NCBI GenBank assembly: GCA_031763025.1
Contig: JASSKH010000002.1
Location: 15,865,468 to 15,929,467 of the forward strand
DNA length: 64,000 nucleotides
Reading direction: 5' to 3'
Origin: Macrocystis pyrifera
Taxonomy: Eukaryota; Sar; Phaeophyceae; Laminariales; Laminariaceae
Shown: positions 1-10,480 of the stretch, piece by piece
Layout of the letters: each line of letters starts with the position of its first letter
Numbering within the stretch: the stretch's first letter is position 1
Made by a program: the position numbers and the translations under genes
The notes under the pieces: model-generated
The model's input: the letters and a program-made list of their open reading frames with translations, nothing else
Told to the model about the DNA's origin: nothing
Database searches by the model: none

Positions 1-739
1 CTCCGACACTTGCAACTACTACAGGTACAGTAGCCAAGAGTACACCCTGGATGTGTCACCTCACGCAGTTTTGCCTGGTGGCAGTCAGTTGGTTGTTGAT
101 CGGTGGGCGTGTTCGGGAGTCGGATTACACACACATGCCCCCGCACACCAAGCTCTGCCTATCTATCCTCGATGACGCATCGTAGGCTCCAACACTTGCA
201 ACTACAGGTACAGTAGCCAAGAATACACTGCGGGTGTGCACCTCACGCGCTGGTTTGGCCTGTTACTATGCTGCTGGGCAACAGCAGGTAGCGGTTGTTG
301 TTGGTCGTCGTCGTCGTGGGTGTGGACGGGAGTCGGGATACATACATGCGCCTGCACCCCAAACTCTACCTATCCATCCTCCGGTATGCATATCGCAGGC
401 CCCGATACAAGCCATCCATAGAGTATACTGCGGATGTGCCACCTCACGCGCATGGTTTGCCTGCTGCTGCTGCTGCTGCTGGGCGGCATGGCCGCATCGA
501 TGTACAACAGCCTGCTTGTTGTACTCGTAGCACGCTCAATACGATATCTGTGCTCCGCAGCAGTATAACGGCACTGTTGGCCAATCATGGCCATTTTGCA
601 AGTCATACGGTAAGTCATAGCTCTGCTTTGATTGGTGCAAGCTCGAAAAGTCTAGTCTGTTTTTACGTTGTTTTTTGCTTGTAAATATCCCTTGGCCCAG
701 TGCCTGTCTCCTCTCATGTAATAATTTTCTGCCGGAGGT
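1..739 (-). repeat. Family A, distal part with ~190-bp minisatellite units
   Basis: Read on the minus strand, this continues the family A copy that starts at 2,511, after the inserted element at 740-1,480. It matches the stretch at about 45,445-46,440, including the tract around 580-720 (there 45,475-45,620). The part from 1 to about 480 contains roughly 2.5 related units of about 190 bp, each running from a 'tgcgtgaggtg' block through a 'ccgactcccga' block. Open frames over it are short and Cys/Ala-rich and look accidental. The window edge cuts the repeat. Confidence 0.7.
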
Positions 740-1480
740 GTGTCTAAACAGAATCGAAAAGCTCAATCGAAAATCGAATTCATTTCGATTTCGATCAAAA
801 ATTGCCGAGGTGTCTGAGAACAGAATCGAAAAGTGAAAATAGAAGTCCAGGCGAAAAGCAACAGAGAGCACCACCTAGTAGGCCGTTCGCATCTGTGCAC
901 ACATGCCAGCAATCTAGCGCTCGGCAACACAGATCCACCACACAAGCCGGCAAACGCGACGGCAATGCGATTCCGGGAGGTCGTTGGGCCTCCCATGGAG
1001 GTGGTGGCGCGTCCAACGTTGACGCCCCGAGATCAAACTTGAAATTATACTGAGAACGAACTTCCGACCTCGTTGTCGGGGGTATCATCCTGAATTTTCC
1101 TCAAACTATGTTCGCTCTGGCTCGAACGCCGGGAAACAAAGGCCCAGGAACGTCGGGGCTGGTGTTGTGGTTCGCCTGCTGGCTGTTTACGGGGGGTCTG
1201 TGCGGCTGTGTTGCCGTGCTAGCTGTGGGTTGGATCCTGATGTGATATTTTGACGTGGCTGCGCTGACCAGTAGGACGAGCTGAATTGTTGCTGTTCGTG
1301 CTTTCGATTTCCTTTTCGATTCCCAGCCGTGAACTTTTTGATTTTGGCATTGGGTTTGTAAATCGTTCATTTTTCGGAACCTAAAAAACGAAGGGGAACA
1401 TGTTTTGACCAGGGACCAATCAGCACCTTGTTTATTTTCAACTCGATTTTCGATTTTCGATTTCGATTCTGTTTAGACAC
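740..1480. mobile_element. Small non-autonomous DNA element (MITE-like) with terminal inverted repeats
   Basis: The ends are inverted copies of GTGTCTAAACAGAATCGAAA (left from 740, right ending at 1,480). They are followed on each side by further AATCGAAA/TTTCGATT blocks, a typical subterminal pattern. A related block, TGTCTGAGAACAGAATCG, lies inside near 812. The element splits a family A copy: the paralogue at 45,425-45,455 runs straight through the site. It has no credible coding frame. No clear target-site duplication is visible, so the superfamily is undecided. Confidence 0.65.
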
Positions 1481-2511
1481 TGATTGCCACCGATCAGAAG
1501 GAAAAAAAACGAACAGCAGAGCTTCCCTCTTAGCCTTGTACGCCGCCCGCCCGTATCGCGACCACCTCACCACCGATTGGGTCCGGATAAACTTTTCCTT
1601 CCTCTCTGCCACAGTGAGCGTCGTCGCCCGCCTCGCGTGAAGCCCGGTGCTCACCGTGGCCCGTCTTCGCCACTTCGCCAAAGTTGGTGCTCAAACTGCA
1701 TTGAAGTGTCTTTGCAGTTTAGTTTGGTCGCAAAATTAAGCACCGCTTAAATGTTATTTCGCATATCAAAACGACCCTTATATCTCGTATATGGTACAAG
1801 CGGAGCCTCACAAGGAGGCCAGACAGAGCCCATTCGTGCTTCCTGCGTGTCTCGAGACACACGCGACGCCTAGCCATGCAAACGGCGACGGCGCTCCTTG
1901 CAACACCCCCTCTACCTGCTAGCACCCGCTGACACACGCGGCGGCGCCGGGCTCGCCCGCGGTACCGTGTTCTGACTACACGCACGCGCACGAAACGAAA
2001 TAAAATGGCTTCATATTATATATAAGCAACGCTTGACTCGTACCTGGTACGTTCGTTTGAACACGATTACACAGCAGTACAAGAAGGCGCTTCTATTGAC
2101 GAACGTAGTGTTTGTTCGAAAATATAAGCTGTACCGGGACATTTTTTGTTTGCCAGAAAACTGTATACCTTGATAGAAAAATATCATATGACTTGGGTTT
2201 GGTTGCCCTGATCACCTCGTTTTACTTTTCGTACCGTAAACTGGCAAAAATACGATGGTGTACCGTTTTTTTTTTTTGGCATTTTTGCAAGTGAGACGGA
2301 CGGACATGGATGTTTCGCCATAGAACATAATACCTTGACAGAAAATGCCATCATACTTGGATTGGGTGTACCCTGATGGCCTGGTTTGAGTTTTTCGTAC
2401 CGAAAACTGACAAAAAAAGCGCTGGTGTACCGTTTTTTGTCATTTTTTTCCGTTAGGACAGGAATTGATTTCGCTTCTAGATTACCCTAGGGTAAACCCT
2501 AGGGAATATTT
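1481..2511 (-). repeat. Family A copy 1, proximal 1-kb part
   Basis: This is a reverse-strand copy of the repeat also found at 23,232, 28,497 and 44,589. Its start (at 2,511, reading leftward) carries two CCCTAGGG palindromes followed by ATCTAGAAGC. Next comes an internal ~185-bp direct duplication, each half containing an ACGGTACACC block, then a TATATAA-containing AT segment, then a GC-rich stretch with CTCGAGACACGCAGGAAGCA. None of the short open frames is preserved between copies, so it is treated as noncoding. Confidence 0.75.
2041..2049. other. TACCTGGTA micro-insertion site in family A copy 1
   Basis: The motif lies at the same place as TACCAGGTA in copy 4 (28,947), TACCACGTA in copy 2 (near 23,667) and TACAAGTA in copy 5 (near 44,875). 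The surrounding family A sequence is otherwise alike, so only the short insert varies between copies. This resembles variable excision scars or decay of one scar. Confidence 0.5.
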
Positions 2512-3672
2512 CTCCCATTGCAACCACGCAAGGGATATCCGCAAGAATGCTTGTTTTTCACCGTATTCACAGAATTGCTGACGCATCTCAACCATTTCGT
2601 GAAACCGCAATAGTATTGCTCTGTCTCATCGTCGTCTTACTGCGACGTCGAGATCACATGAATGCCCGTACCTGTCCGGTGATACACAGGCTGAATTTCA
2701 CGATATGCCTGATCACATTTTCTGACAGATGACGATTTTTATCCTGTTCCGTCAAGAAGCTATGTGCACGTAGTAATAATCTGCGCCCCATCACGACCGC
2801 GTGAGAGTCACCAGCAAATTCAGTGACGCTGCAGAGCTTTTCAGATTGAAATTGTATGTACTGCTGTCCAGCAGGAGAAACCATGATTTTACATCGCGAT
2901 CACACTAGAGGTAACCCGCCAGCACATACAGAACACTATAGCCAGCCGCATCTTTCATTATGCCGCTCACTTTCACCCGACAAGACGCAATTTCTGGCAT
3001 TGCGGTCGACCATCTAAAAATATCTGCGCTCAAGACCTCTCGAGCGTTTGGCTGTGAATATTATCTCTCACCATAAAATGCGCACGGGGACTCAATCATT
3101 CATTGTAACGTAATACACTTTTGTATTTGCGCTCAAGACCCTTGAGTCGATCGTTTCGGCTGTGAAGATTATCTATCACCCTGCAGTTCATGAACTTACT
3201 CGTTCATTATTGCCACATTCTCATACCGTGCACGTACACGTCAATACGAAGTTAATCTGTGCCCCACCGCGAAGCGCAATGTGTCTCGTCGAGTCGATCA
3301 TTTGACTGTGAAGACTCTCTTTCACCCAGCAGTTCGCGCGGGGAATCACTCGTTCACTATGCCAGATTGGTATTTATGTCGTGCATATCCACGTCAATAC
3401 CCGTTACGGATTTTTTATTCTGCGACCCACCGCGCAGCGCGATATGTCCCTTCGAGTCGATCATTTGCCTGTGAAAACTATCTCTCACTCAGCAATCCGC
3501 GTGGGGAATCACTCGTTCACTATGCCACATCGCTATATCATGCATGTGTGCCCTCGAGTCGATCATTTGGCTGTGAAGACTCTCTTTCACCCAGCAGTTC
3601 GCGTGGGGAACCACTCGTTCACTATGCCACATTGTCATTTATGTCGTGCATATCCACGTCAATACAAGGTAT
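2512..3672. repeat. Family C segment followed by 103-bp satellite units
   Basis: The first part (to about 2,950) matches the repeats at 18.9-19.4 kb and 21.7-23.0 kb through the shared blocks 'atcgtcgtcttgcc', 'ctgatcacattttctgac' and 'gaggtaacc-gc-agaat'. From about 2,955 a 'cacttcacccga-aagacgcaattt' block leads into four to five degenerate copies of the ~103-bp satellite, whose core is GAGTCGATCGTTTGGCTGTGA followed by TCTCTCACCC. Open frames across it arise because the period is close to a multiple of three. Confidence 0.7.
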
Positions 3673-3750
3673 GATTTTTGTCGTTACTATTATTGTTATT
3701 ATTACTATTTTTATTATTATTATTATTAAAAATAATATTAATATTATTAC
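3673..3750. repeat. ATT-rich microsatellite
   Basis: Imperfect ATT/TTA repeat with AATATT interruptions, directly left of the duplicated locus that begins at 3,751. Confidence 0.8.
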
Positions 3751-3793
3751 AAGGCTTTCCTTCGGAGTGGGTATTCCGTCGTTTCTTGTACAT

Positions 3794-3873
3794 AGTTTGG
3801 TTGGCTTTGGGCTATGACGCCAATTGCAGTTATATGCTGCAATTGGGGTAATATGCCGAAAGCCAACCAAACT
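3794..3873. other. Long hairpin (nested inverted repeat)
   Basis: The outer arms are AGTTTGGTTGGCTTT and its complement AAAGCCAACCAAACT. The inner arms are CCAATTGCAG and CTGCAATTGG around a short loop. The right copy of the locus (near 35,250-35,300) has only one arm and no hairpin, so the inverted duplication is specific to the left copy or was lost from the right. It could be a small inversion-duplication or a hairpin RNA source. No promoter is evident. Confidence 0.7.
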
Positions 3874-4004
3874 AAATGTATTTGTGTAAGAAACGGTGAA
3901 GGATGTAATAGTCGCGTTTATTTATGAATGTAATGTAAAACGTAAGATCGGATGACGCAAGAGTAAGAATGACATTCGTCTAATAATAAGAATAACATAT
4001 TTCA

Positions 4005-4612
4005 TCAGTGCGGGGAGAGAGTGGAGTAGTGCTTGGCATGTGGATGATATACAACAAATAGGCTGTTGTTTAAAGGAAGGTTTGGGACAGGAGGGAAAGC
4101 AGCAGTGCCGGCAACGACAACGGTTATGGAAATGTTGTATGGTTGCTGGGCGGCCGCGATTTCGATGTAGCCAGCATAGGAGTTTGGATGAGACATGATA
4201 TGTAAATAGTCTTCCAGGCTGCTGTAGTAACGAGGCGGGAGGCCCAGAATGTGAATCTGTTCGCTGTTGAACCCGTTGGATATGTGTAGGAAGAAATAAT
4301 CGTGATTTTGGGAAATGTGGGAAACAATTTGTTGCCTTTCGTTCGTCCTGGATGGCGACAATCTGCTTGGCATACTGCTTCGGAATTCCGCGAAGCCCTG
4401 GAGCAGGCGAAATGGAAGGGAGTCTTCTTGCGCTTGATGATGATGTCTGCGTCTTTGATGGTGGAGTCAGTCAGGCGGCAGTTGTAGCACTTGCCACGGA
4501 CCTGGTCGAAGTAAGCATAGGGTGCGCGGGGCGGGAGTGGCGTGCAGGGAATGGCGGGGCAGGGGGAAGGGGGGGGGGAGTTCATTATTTGTACTGCTCT
4601 ACAGCGGCACAT
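4005..4612 (-). pseudogene. Zinc-binding motif plus OTU-like cysteine protease, 3' part (left copy)
   Basis: One minus-strand frame (near 4,530-4,400) encodes GKCYNC, then 21 residues, then HFAC: a CxxC...HxxC metal-binding pattern. A second frame, ending in a stop at 4,005, encodes the C-terminal half of an OTU-type fold: RQQIVSHISQNHDYF, then EDYLHIMSHP, AGYIEIAAAQ, and a final VVYHPHAKHYSTL whose HY would carry the catalytic histidine. OTU proteases remove ubiquitin from proteins. The catalytic-cysteine box was not found. The frames do not join cleanly, so there is either an uncalled intron or shared frameshifts. The right copy (35,434-36,025) has the same layout, so the break predates the duplication. 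Family assignment rests on motif pattern only. Confidence 0.5.
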
Positions 4613-4639
4613 CAGCAGTACGTAATCGCTCGCTATACG

Positions 4640-5950
4640 ACGGCAGCAGCAGCAGCAGAAGCAGCAAGTACGTGCGTAAAACGCAGCAGGAAAACGGTCA
4701 AAATATTTTTTTTAACGTACCAAAACGACCATTTGGGTGCAAAAACGACCAAGAAAAACAGTAATCCGAATACATACGAACAATCAGTGGATATTGAGGC
4801 AGCGTTAGCAGTAATAGCAGCAGCAGCAGCAGCAGCAGCAACGGCTTCGAGCAGTGGTTGCGGCAGCATCGGCAACATTAGCAGCAGCAGAAGCAGCAAT
4901 GGATCGCCGCAGCGTTGGCAGCAGCAGCGGCATAGCAACGATATGAAAAAAAAGAAGAAAAAAAGTATGTACCCTGGTATCCGCGACCCCAAAAACTACG
5001 GAATTTCATTGGCGAAACAAAAACCTGTACACACAAATGACCAGCATGATGTACGGCAACAACGCAGCAGCAGCACCACAGCAGCAACAGCATAGCAGCG
5101 ATATGAAAAGAACGAAGCCCAAAACGAGAAAAAGCAGTACGCACGCAAAATGAAGCAGCAAAATGACCAATTTTTTTTTTTCAGGTACCAAAACGACCAT
5201 TTAGGTACAAAAACGATCAAGAAAAACAATAATCCGGGTATATACGAACATTCAGTGAATATTGCGGCAGCATCAGCATTAGCAGCAGCAGCAAAAGCAG
5301 CAACGTTGGCTGCAGCAGCAGCATAGCAACGATATGAAATGAAGGAAGAAAAAAACTATGTAACTTGGTCTGCCGCAATCGCTAAACCTACGGAATTTCA
5401 TTGACGATACCGAAATATGTACACACACAAGTGCAGCATGATGTACGGCAACAACGCAGCAGCACCACAGCAGCAGCAGCAGCATAGCAGCGATATGAAA
5501 AGAACCAAGCCAAAAACGAGAAAAGGCAGTACGTACGCAAAATGCAGGAGCAGAACGACAAAAATATTTTTTCACGTATCAAAAAAACCAGTTGGGGACA
5601 AAAACGACCAAGAAAAACAGTAATCCGAGTACAAACATATTTAGTGGATATTGCGGCAGCATTAGCAGCAGCAGAAGCTGCAACGAATCGCCGTAGCGTT
5701 GGCAGCAGCAGCAGCAGCATAGCAACGATATGAAAATAAGGAAGAAAAAAAGCATGTACCCTGGTATGCCGCCATCGCAAAACCTACGGTAATTTCTTGA
5801 CGATCCGAAATATGTACACTTCCAGCATGATGCACGGCAACAACGCAGCAGCACTACAGCTGCAGCGAGTGCACAGGAGAAGCAGGTGCACAGCGGCAGC
5901 ACTCATGGCGTGGCACTGACAGCAGCAGCAGCAGCAGCAGCGGTAGCCGA
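4640..5950. repeat. CAG-rich tandem block with ~400-470-bp units (left copy)
   Basis: About three units, each starting near a 'caaaacgaccatttgggtac' block (about 4,720, 5,185 and 5,578). Each passes through GCAGCAGC runs, 'agcaacgatatgaaaa' and 'tgatgtacggcaacaacgcagc'. Poly-Ala, poly-Ser and poly-Leu open frames on both strands come from the triplet runs. The block sits between the two gene pieces on the minus strand, so it may be an intron of that gene. The right copy holds an equivalent block at 36,060-37,480. Confidence 0.75.
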
Positions 5951-6674
5951 AAACGAGCAAAATGAGTACGTAGGGTCACCAAAACATATACACACGGAAG
6001 TCGTGTGCACCGAAAATGCACCACAGTGGCAGCAGCACTCACGTCGTTCGGTGCAGCGGTGACGGCGACAGCTGAATCCTTCGTTCCTTCGTTCACGTCT
6101 CGCAAACAGTTGTGCATGTGCGCGTTCGCGTGCACTGTGTGTAAGAGAAGCCGACGCAACGCACGGAGGGGAAAGAACGAGCATGGATGAGTAAAAAAAA
6201 AAACACGCACGTAGGTTTGTATGCAAAAAGGCAATTGAAACCCCCAAAAAAACGTACTGGCAACATACAGCATGCAACAATAGGCATAAGACACTCACCA
6301 CCGTCAGCAGTCTCGAGGGAGTACGAGACAGTCCCTTCCTTGATCGGGCGAGCACAGAACTCGCAGTCGGTTACCCAGTACAGGATGATCCCGCCACCAG
6401 CGCACGTGAGATCCTTGCAGGTGGCGAAGGCCACGTTTTTGCCACCAGGCGCGGAGTTCTTGACCAAGTGCTGGTCCGTACACTGTTATTGTTGTTGTCT
6501 TCACATTAAGTCGTCCTTTCTACCCGGCTTCATCAGTACACCCAGTGGCCGTCCTGATTCCTTATCCTAGAGAGATACCGATTCCGTGGTCGCAGACTGT
6601 CAGACAGAGGAAGACCAAACAATAATAATAATAATAATCGCAAATTCAAGTGTCAAGCAAGTGCAATGTCAGCG

Positions 6675-6683
6675 TACCGGGTA
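6675..6683. other. TACCGGGTA motif in LINE 3' UTR
   Basis: Also present in the LINE copy at 42,410-42,418 (as TACCCGGTA), so it was already in the ancestral element. It belongs to the TACCNGGTA set described in the findings. Confidence 0.4.
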
Positions 6684-6902
6684 CGAGAAACAACAACACA
6701 AGCAGGACCAAAAAATAAGAGCACAAAGACAATAAAACAAAAAAAACAAAAAAAAAAAGAAATGAAAACAGAATACAAACGACGCAAGGACTTCAGAAAA
6801 GGCTGCCAGACGGACAGAATACGTACTCAGGAAGGACAGATATCTGCTGCGCGGATGAAGCGACACGAAAGTGAGGGAGCTACAGGCAACAGTCTATAAG
6901 AG

Positions 6903-7625
6903 CTAGTCGAACCGATACCTAGCCACCCGATCTATCATTTCGTTTCTGCATTCGTCGACAGCTGTATCAGTACGGCTGCCCTTCCCCCCTCCCCCCATCC
7001 CGTTGTCGCCGTTCTTGGCGTCCTCAGCTGCGTGGCGTAGCCGGCTCCTCTGTGCCTCGTCCCTGTGCCACCTCGCCATGAAACAGTCCGCCGCGTCGAC
7101 GACCCCCCGGTACCACTTCCCGCTCTTCTTAGCCGCCCTCGGCCATAACACCGTTTCTACTCCGAACAGCAGGGGGGAGCTTTCCGTGGACCCCTCGGTG
7201 GCTTGGAAAGCCCTGAGATCGTCTGCTAGACATTGGGCCCAGGTCTTTTCCGGTCGGCCTGGTCCTGGGTTCTCCCCACCAGCCATCGTCCCAAACATCA
7301 CCCGGCGGGTCAGCCGCTCATTGGTCACCCGCTGTACGGCCCCCGCAAAGAGGAGGCGTCTTTTACGGATGGTCGTCTCAACGCTCTCGCAGGGTGCTCT
7401 TTTGAGGGCCTTGGCGTACGACATGAGGTGGTCAGTGCGTTGCCGGCGCTGGAAGCCAATGATCCGCAGGAGGAGTTTGTGGTGTGCCGTTCGGAGTTCA
7501 GCGAAGTGCTCCTGGCCAAGAGTCCACGTCACGCACCCGTACAGCAGGGTCTCCATCACCTCGGCCTTTAGCATGCGCACTTTTAGAGTGAACGGGGCAT
7601 CCTCCATATCATACAGTTCCTGGTC
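6903..7625 (-). pseudogene. C-terminal part of LINE reverse-transcriptase ORF
   Basis: About 240 codons remain open. They cover the post-RT region: LYGCVTWTLGQEHF, LLLRIIGFQRRQRTDHL, RLLFAGAVQR, MFGTMAGGENPGPGRPEKTW and a tail ending TRYRFD-like before the stop. The catalytic YADD block is missing because of 5' truncation. Unlike the longer copy at 41 kb, this one is not frameshifted at the FGVET codons, so it shows the correct C-terminal frame of the family. The frame reads on into the interrupted host exon upstream (VCDQ-ELYD), a chance fusion. It is presumably inactive. Confidence 0.8.
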
Positions 7626-8032
7626 GCAAACAACAGCCGGCACCAGGTCGGTCAATGTCGTTGCCGCTCTCTTGCCAGAGGGCGAGCACCACGCGCCTCT
7701 CGACGAGGGGGAGGTGAGCTTAGGGGGCGTGGAGAAGGGAGAGGCGGGGGTTGCAGCACCAGCAGGTTCGCCACCGACAGCAGCAGCTTGGCCGCCGACA
7801 GCTGCACCTATGCCGTTCGTCGAAGGCGAAGCGCCTCTTTTAGGCGCCGTCCGAAGAGCAGTCTATTGGTTGGCAGTTTGCGAAGAAGAAAGAAGAAAGG
7901 TTGTTTGCCTGTTTGCCTGTTTGCCTGTTTCAAAGAAGAAGGGCTGTTTGCGAAGAGCTGTCTATCAGTTGGTCTGTTTGCCAAGAGCTAGCAAGTGACA
8001 CCGACCCCAAAAATTCTGAAAATAGTTTGTTT

Positions 8033-8219
8033 TATTATTGTTGTTGTTGTTGTTATTGTTATTATTAGTAGTAGTAGTATTATTGGTATTATTATTATTA
8101 TTATTATTATTGGTATTATTATTATTATTATTGGTATTATTATTATTATTGGTATCATTATTATTATTGGTATTATTATTATTATTATTATTATTGGTAT
8201 TATTATTATTATTATTATT

Positions 8220-8283
<64 letters not shown>

Positions 8284-8303
8284 CATTATTATTATTATTA
8301 TTA
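8033..8303. repeat. ATT microsatellite, left flank of the retrotransposon
   Basis: About 270 bp of TTATTATT with TTG, GTA and GGT interruptions. It generates poly-Ile, poly-Leu and poly-Asn frames on both strands that are not genes. It abuts terminal repeat B2 of the tyrosine-recombinase retrotransposon. Confidence 0.9.
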
Positions 8304-8493
8304 TTTGCACTTTGCACTTTGCGCTTTGCTTTCGAAATTGTATTATATTAATACGCAACCCCCCGCCCGGAAAGGGGGGTTGGAGAAGGGGTGATCCCCC
8401 CGGGGCTGCCCCAACGGCAACCCCACGCTAACATCCGTATACTCGAGTCAACTCCCAACCCAAATGGCGACACAGAACTCTCGACGCCAGCCT
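8304..8493 (-). repeat. Terminal repeat B2
   Basis: Direct copy of 9,162-9,340. Shared features are the GCGCTTTGCTTTC block, TTGTATTATATTAAT, the GGGGGGTTGGAGAAGG tract, and the end at TCGACGCCAGCCT. It is the outer 3' end of the element, against the ATT tract. Confidence 0.85.
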
Positions 8494-8856
8494 ACCAAAC
8501 CGCTATCAGAAAAGCAGTTTCTGACAGATAACTCGAGAAAACATACCAAGTACAAGATAACCCCACACGTGAAAATAAATTTACGCACACTTGTACCAGG
8601 CATACACAAATAACACAAGTACATTTAAACTCACAATGCACTTCAATGTTAATATACGGATAACCCCCTTCTCCTATACTTTCAGATTGCGCGCAAAATC
8701 CGAGCCGATGCAACACCACGTTTACTTTTATCAACTATAATAGTATGATATAAAGAAACCCCACTTGCATCAAACCGCACCAAACGCCAAAGAAGGCGGC
8801 TAGCCCACGCCACCACTCGCGCAATTTACGACACTCGGTCGCGCCATCAGCGAAAT

Positions 8857-8865
8857 TACCGGGTA
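8857..8865. other. TACCGGGTA motif
   Basis: Member of the TACCNGGTA set, located in the A2-B2 spacer of the retrotransposon. No paralogue is available to show whether it is an insertion. Confidence 0.3.
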
Positions 8866-8955
8866 CGTATAACATACAGCAACAAACGCAAACGTTACTG
8901 CGACTATTGAACTCCCCCCCACTGACTCCCTCAAAAGTACGGGCGGGTGGGTGGG

Positions 8956-9166
8956 AACTCAAACTAGTCTGTATCACACCTTGGACCTGTAGCACTGCCT
9001 CTGCTTCGCTGCGCTGATACGTGTATGTTGCGGCTACGTACCAGACAAGGTGTGTGTACCAAGGGCTACGATTCATGCTCCGTGAATCACCGCAGTCATC
9101 TGATTGGCTAAACTTCTTACGTACGTACAAAACCCACATTCTCTCATTCTTCCGAGAATACTCTGC
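8956..9166 (-). repeat. Terminal repeat A2
   Basis: Direct copy of A1 (14,564-14,776) over about 210 bp, from AACTCAAACTAGTCTGTATC to the TTCCGAGA-TACTCTGC end. The 8,494-8,955 stretch between A2 and B2 has no recognised function. Confidence 0.85.
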
Positions 9167-9340
9167 TTTGCGCTTTGCTTTCAAAGTTGTATTATATTAA
9201 TGCGCAACCCCCCCCGGAAAGGGGGGTTGGAGAAGGGTTGATCCCCCCGGGGCTGCCCCAACGGCAACCCCACGCTCACATCCGTATACTCGAGTCAATT
9301 CCCAACCCAACTGGCGACACAGATCTCTCGACGCCAGCCT
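9162..9340 (-). repeat. Internal repeat B1
   Basis: Direct copy of B2, immediately adjacent to A2 as expected for split direct repeats. It lies about 110 bp downstream of the recombinase stop codon at 9,450. Confidence 0.85.
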
Positions 9341-9449
9341 CCATCACACATGGGAGTTGACCCTATTTACTGATGTGTTCTTACGACCCCTTCCCCCTCC
9401 CACTTGCAATCTCATAGGGAACGCATGTGATAACACACTCCTCCACTAT

Positions 9450-10480
9450 TTACTTCTGCCTGGTCACCTCTAAGAGTGAATTAACTCGCCCCCACTCAGT
9501 GCCCTGGCCTGGCTGGATCCTACCCCTAATTCCTTCCTGGGCCATAACGTCTGCTACCCAACTGACATCCTTTCCGTGGCTGCGAACATACGCCTTGTAT
9601 GCATCAGACGCCCATCGGCCCTCATGCTGAAACACCTCTGGTGTCACCCCCCCCGCCGACAAGTGTGTTGCGCCCCCAATCCTCAGAGAGTGCAGGGCGT
9701 ACTTTTCCGCCCGCCCGCCCGCCTACGCAACCACTTTCCGCAAAGCTGTCGTCGCTTGCTGCTGTGTCCACATGGACCATCTGCCATTACCAACGCCGAA
9801 AGCGGCAAGGGGGGCCGACGAGGGAAGAAACAGATAACAGGACATCAATTCGATCATGAGATCGACAGCACCGCCACCTTCACCCACGAGCAAAGCCGGA
9901 CCCCAACGTACACGCGTTAGAACCGCCCCTTTCCGCAGTTGATCCCCTTTCGACCCACTAAACCGAACCTCAACGCGGTCTGCGGTGGACCACTGCGCGG
10001 CTGTGTGCTGTAATTTCCCGCGAAAAAAGGCTACGTCGGCCCGTCGCAAACAATACGTCTCGTGCACACGGGACCGAGTTTCCGCAAACGTTTCCGACGC
10101 GCGAGTCAAAAAACAAAAGCGCAGAGGGCAAGCCACGAGACGCGACCCCCCGTCTGCCATGTAGATATCAATTTCTCGCCCGCGATCAACATTTCCCACG
10201 AAACAGGCCTACGAACGGTTGCTTGGTTACCAGCGTCGGCATGCGAACGAGCGGCGCCTTTGAGTGCATTAACCAAAACAGGATGAGTAGTGTCCAGCTC
10301 GAACCCTCGTGAAATACGATGAAAAAACTTGATCGCTGACAAATGGCTCTCGATAGTTGCCGACCGCAATTTCTTGGTGGCAAAAGTGTACGCTACGTAC
10401 TCGAACAACTGCCACACGTTGGTCATGCTGTCTCTGCACCGGTCTAGGAATACAGGCATGCCACCCGAAAGTCTACCCAT
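9450..10480 (-). pseudogene. Tyrosine recombinase of the retrotransposon
   Basis: The N-terminal helical domain (10,480-10,106) contains DSMTNVWQLFEYVAYTF and SATIESHLSAIKFFHR. The catalytic domain follows in another frame (10,199-9,450): FLTRASET carries the first catalytic arginine, LHSLRIGGAT the His-x-x-Arg box, and GRWASDAYKAYVR the nucleophilic tyrosine. This order and spacing are typical of DIRS/Ngaro recombinases, which insert circular cDNA. An in-frame TAG near 9,726 interrupts the catalytic domain just before the LHSLRIGG block, and a frameshift near 10,110-10,190 separates the two domains. All catalytic residues are still readable, suggesting recent decay. Confidence 0.85.

Larger units (their letters stand above)
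6479..7625 (-). mobile_element. 5'-truncated LINE inserted in the duplicated locus
   Basis: This matches the 3' 1.15 kb of the LINE at 40,958-42,605, in opposite orientation. It starts, in its own orientation, at the codons for ELYDMEDAP and ends in the 3' UTR at '...gaagacaacaacaata'. The empty site is preserved at about 37,930 in the right copy, where GTGCACTG runs directly into GTCGCAAAC. The target duplication is at most 3-4 bp (CTG). 5' truncation and a tidy 3' end are normal for target-primed reverse transcription. Confidence 0.85.
6296..7870 (-). pseudogene. Cys-rich exon of the duplicated gene, split by a LINE (left copy)
   Basis: The upstream part (7,870 down to 7,626) encodes a Pro/Ser/Ala-rich stretch ending VPAVVCDQ. 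The downstream part (6,478 down to about 6,300) encodes TDQHLVKNSAPGGKN, then ATCKDLTC and DCEFCARPIKEG. Joined as in the right copy, this gives CDQC...CKDLTC...DCEFC, a probable zinc-binding cluster. A GTGAGTGTC follows immediately after the coding stretch (at about 6,300), a good 5' splice site. The LINE at 6,479-7,625 separates the two halves, so this copy cannot be functional. No ATG is visible at the 5' side, where an AG-ending acceptor may lie near 7,865. Protein family not recognised. Confidence 0.55.
3751..8015. repeat. Left copy of a duplicated locus (paralogue of 35,215-38,365)
   Basis: Both copies begin with AAGRCTTTCCTTCGGAGTGG and end at 'gccaagagctagcaagtgaca'. They share the same order: an OTU-like exon, a CAG-rich tandem-repeat block, a Cys-rich exon and a low-complexity tail. 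The left copy is longer because a truncated LINE (6,479-7,625) sits inside the Cys-rich exon. Similarity is high across most of the length, with indels mainly in the repeats. The left border abuts an ATT tract and the right border is followed by another ATT tract at 8,033. Confidence 0.85.

Noticed and set aside
4352..5095. 247-codon plus-strand frame
   Set aside because: Antisense to the OTU-like exon and then driven by CAG runs. The minus strand carries the recognisable motifs.
7003..7998. 331-codon plus-strand frame
   Set aside because: Antisense to the LINE ORF and the Cys-rich exon.
7988..8394. Open frames of 109-118 codons rich in Ile, Leu or Asn
   Set aside because: They are readings of the ATT microsatellite on both strands.
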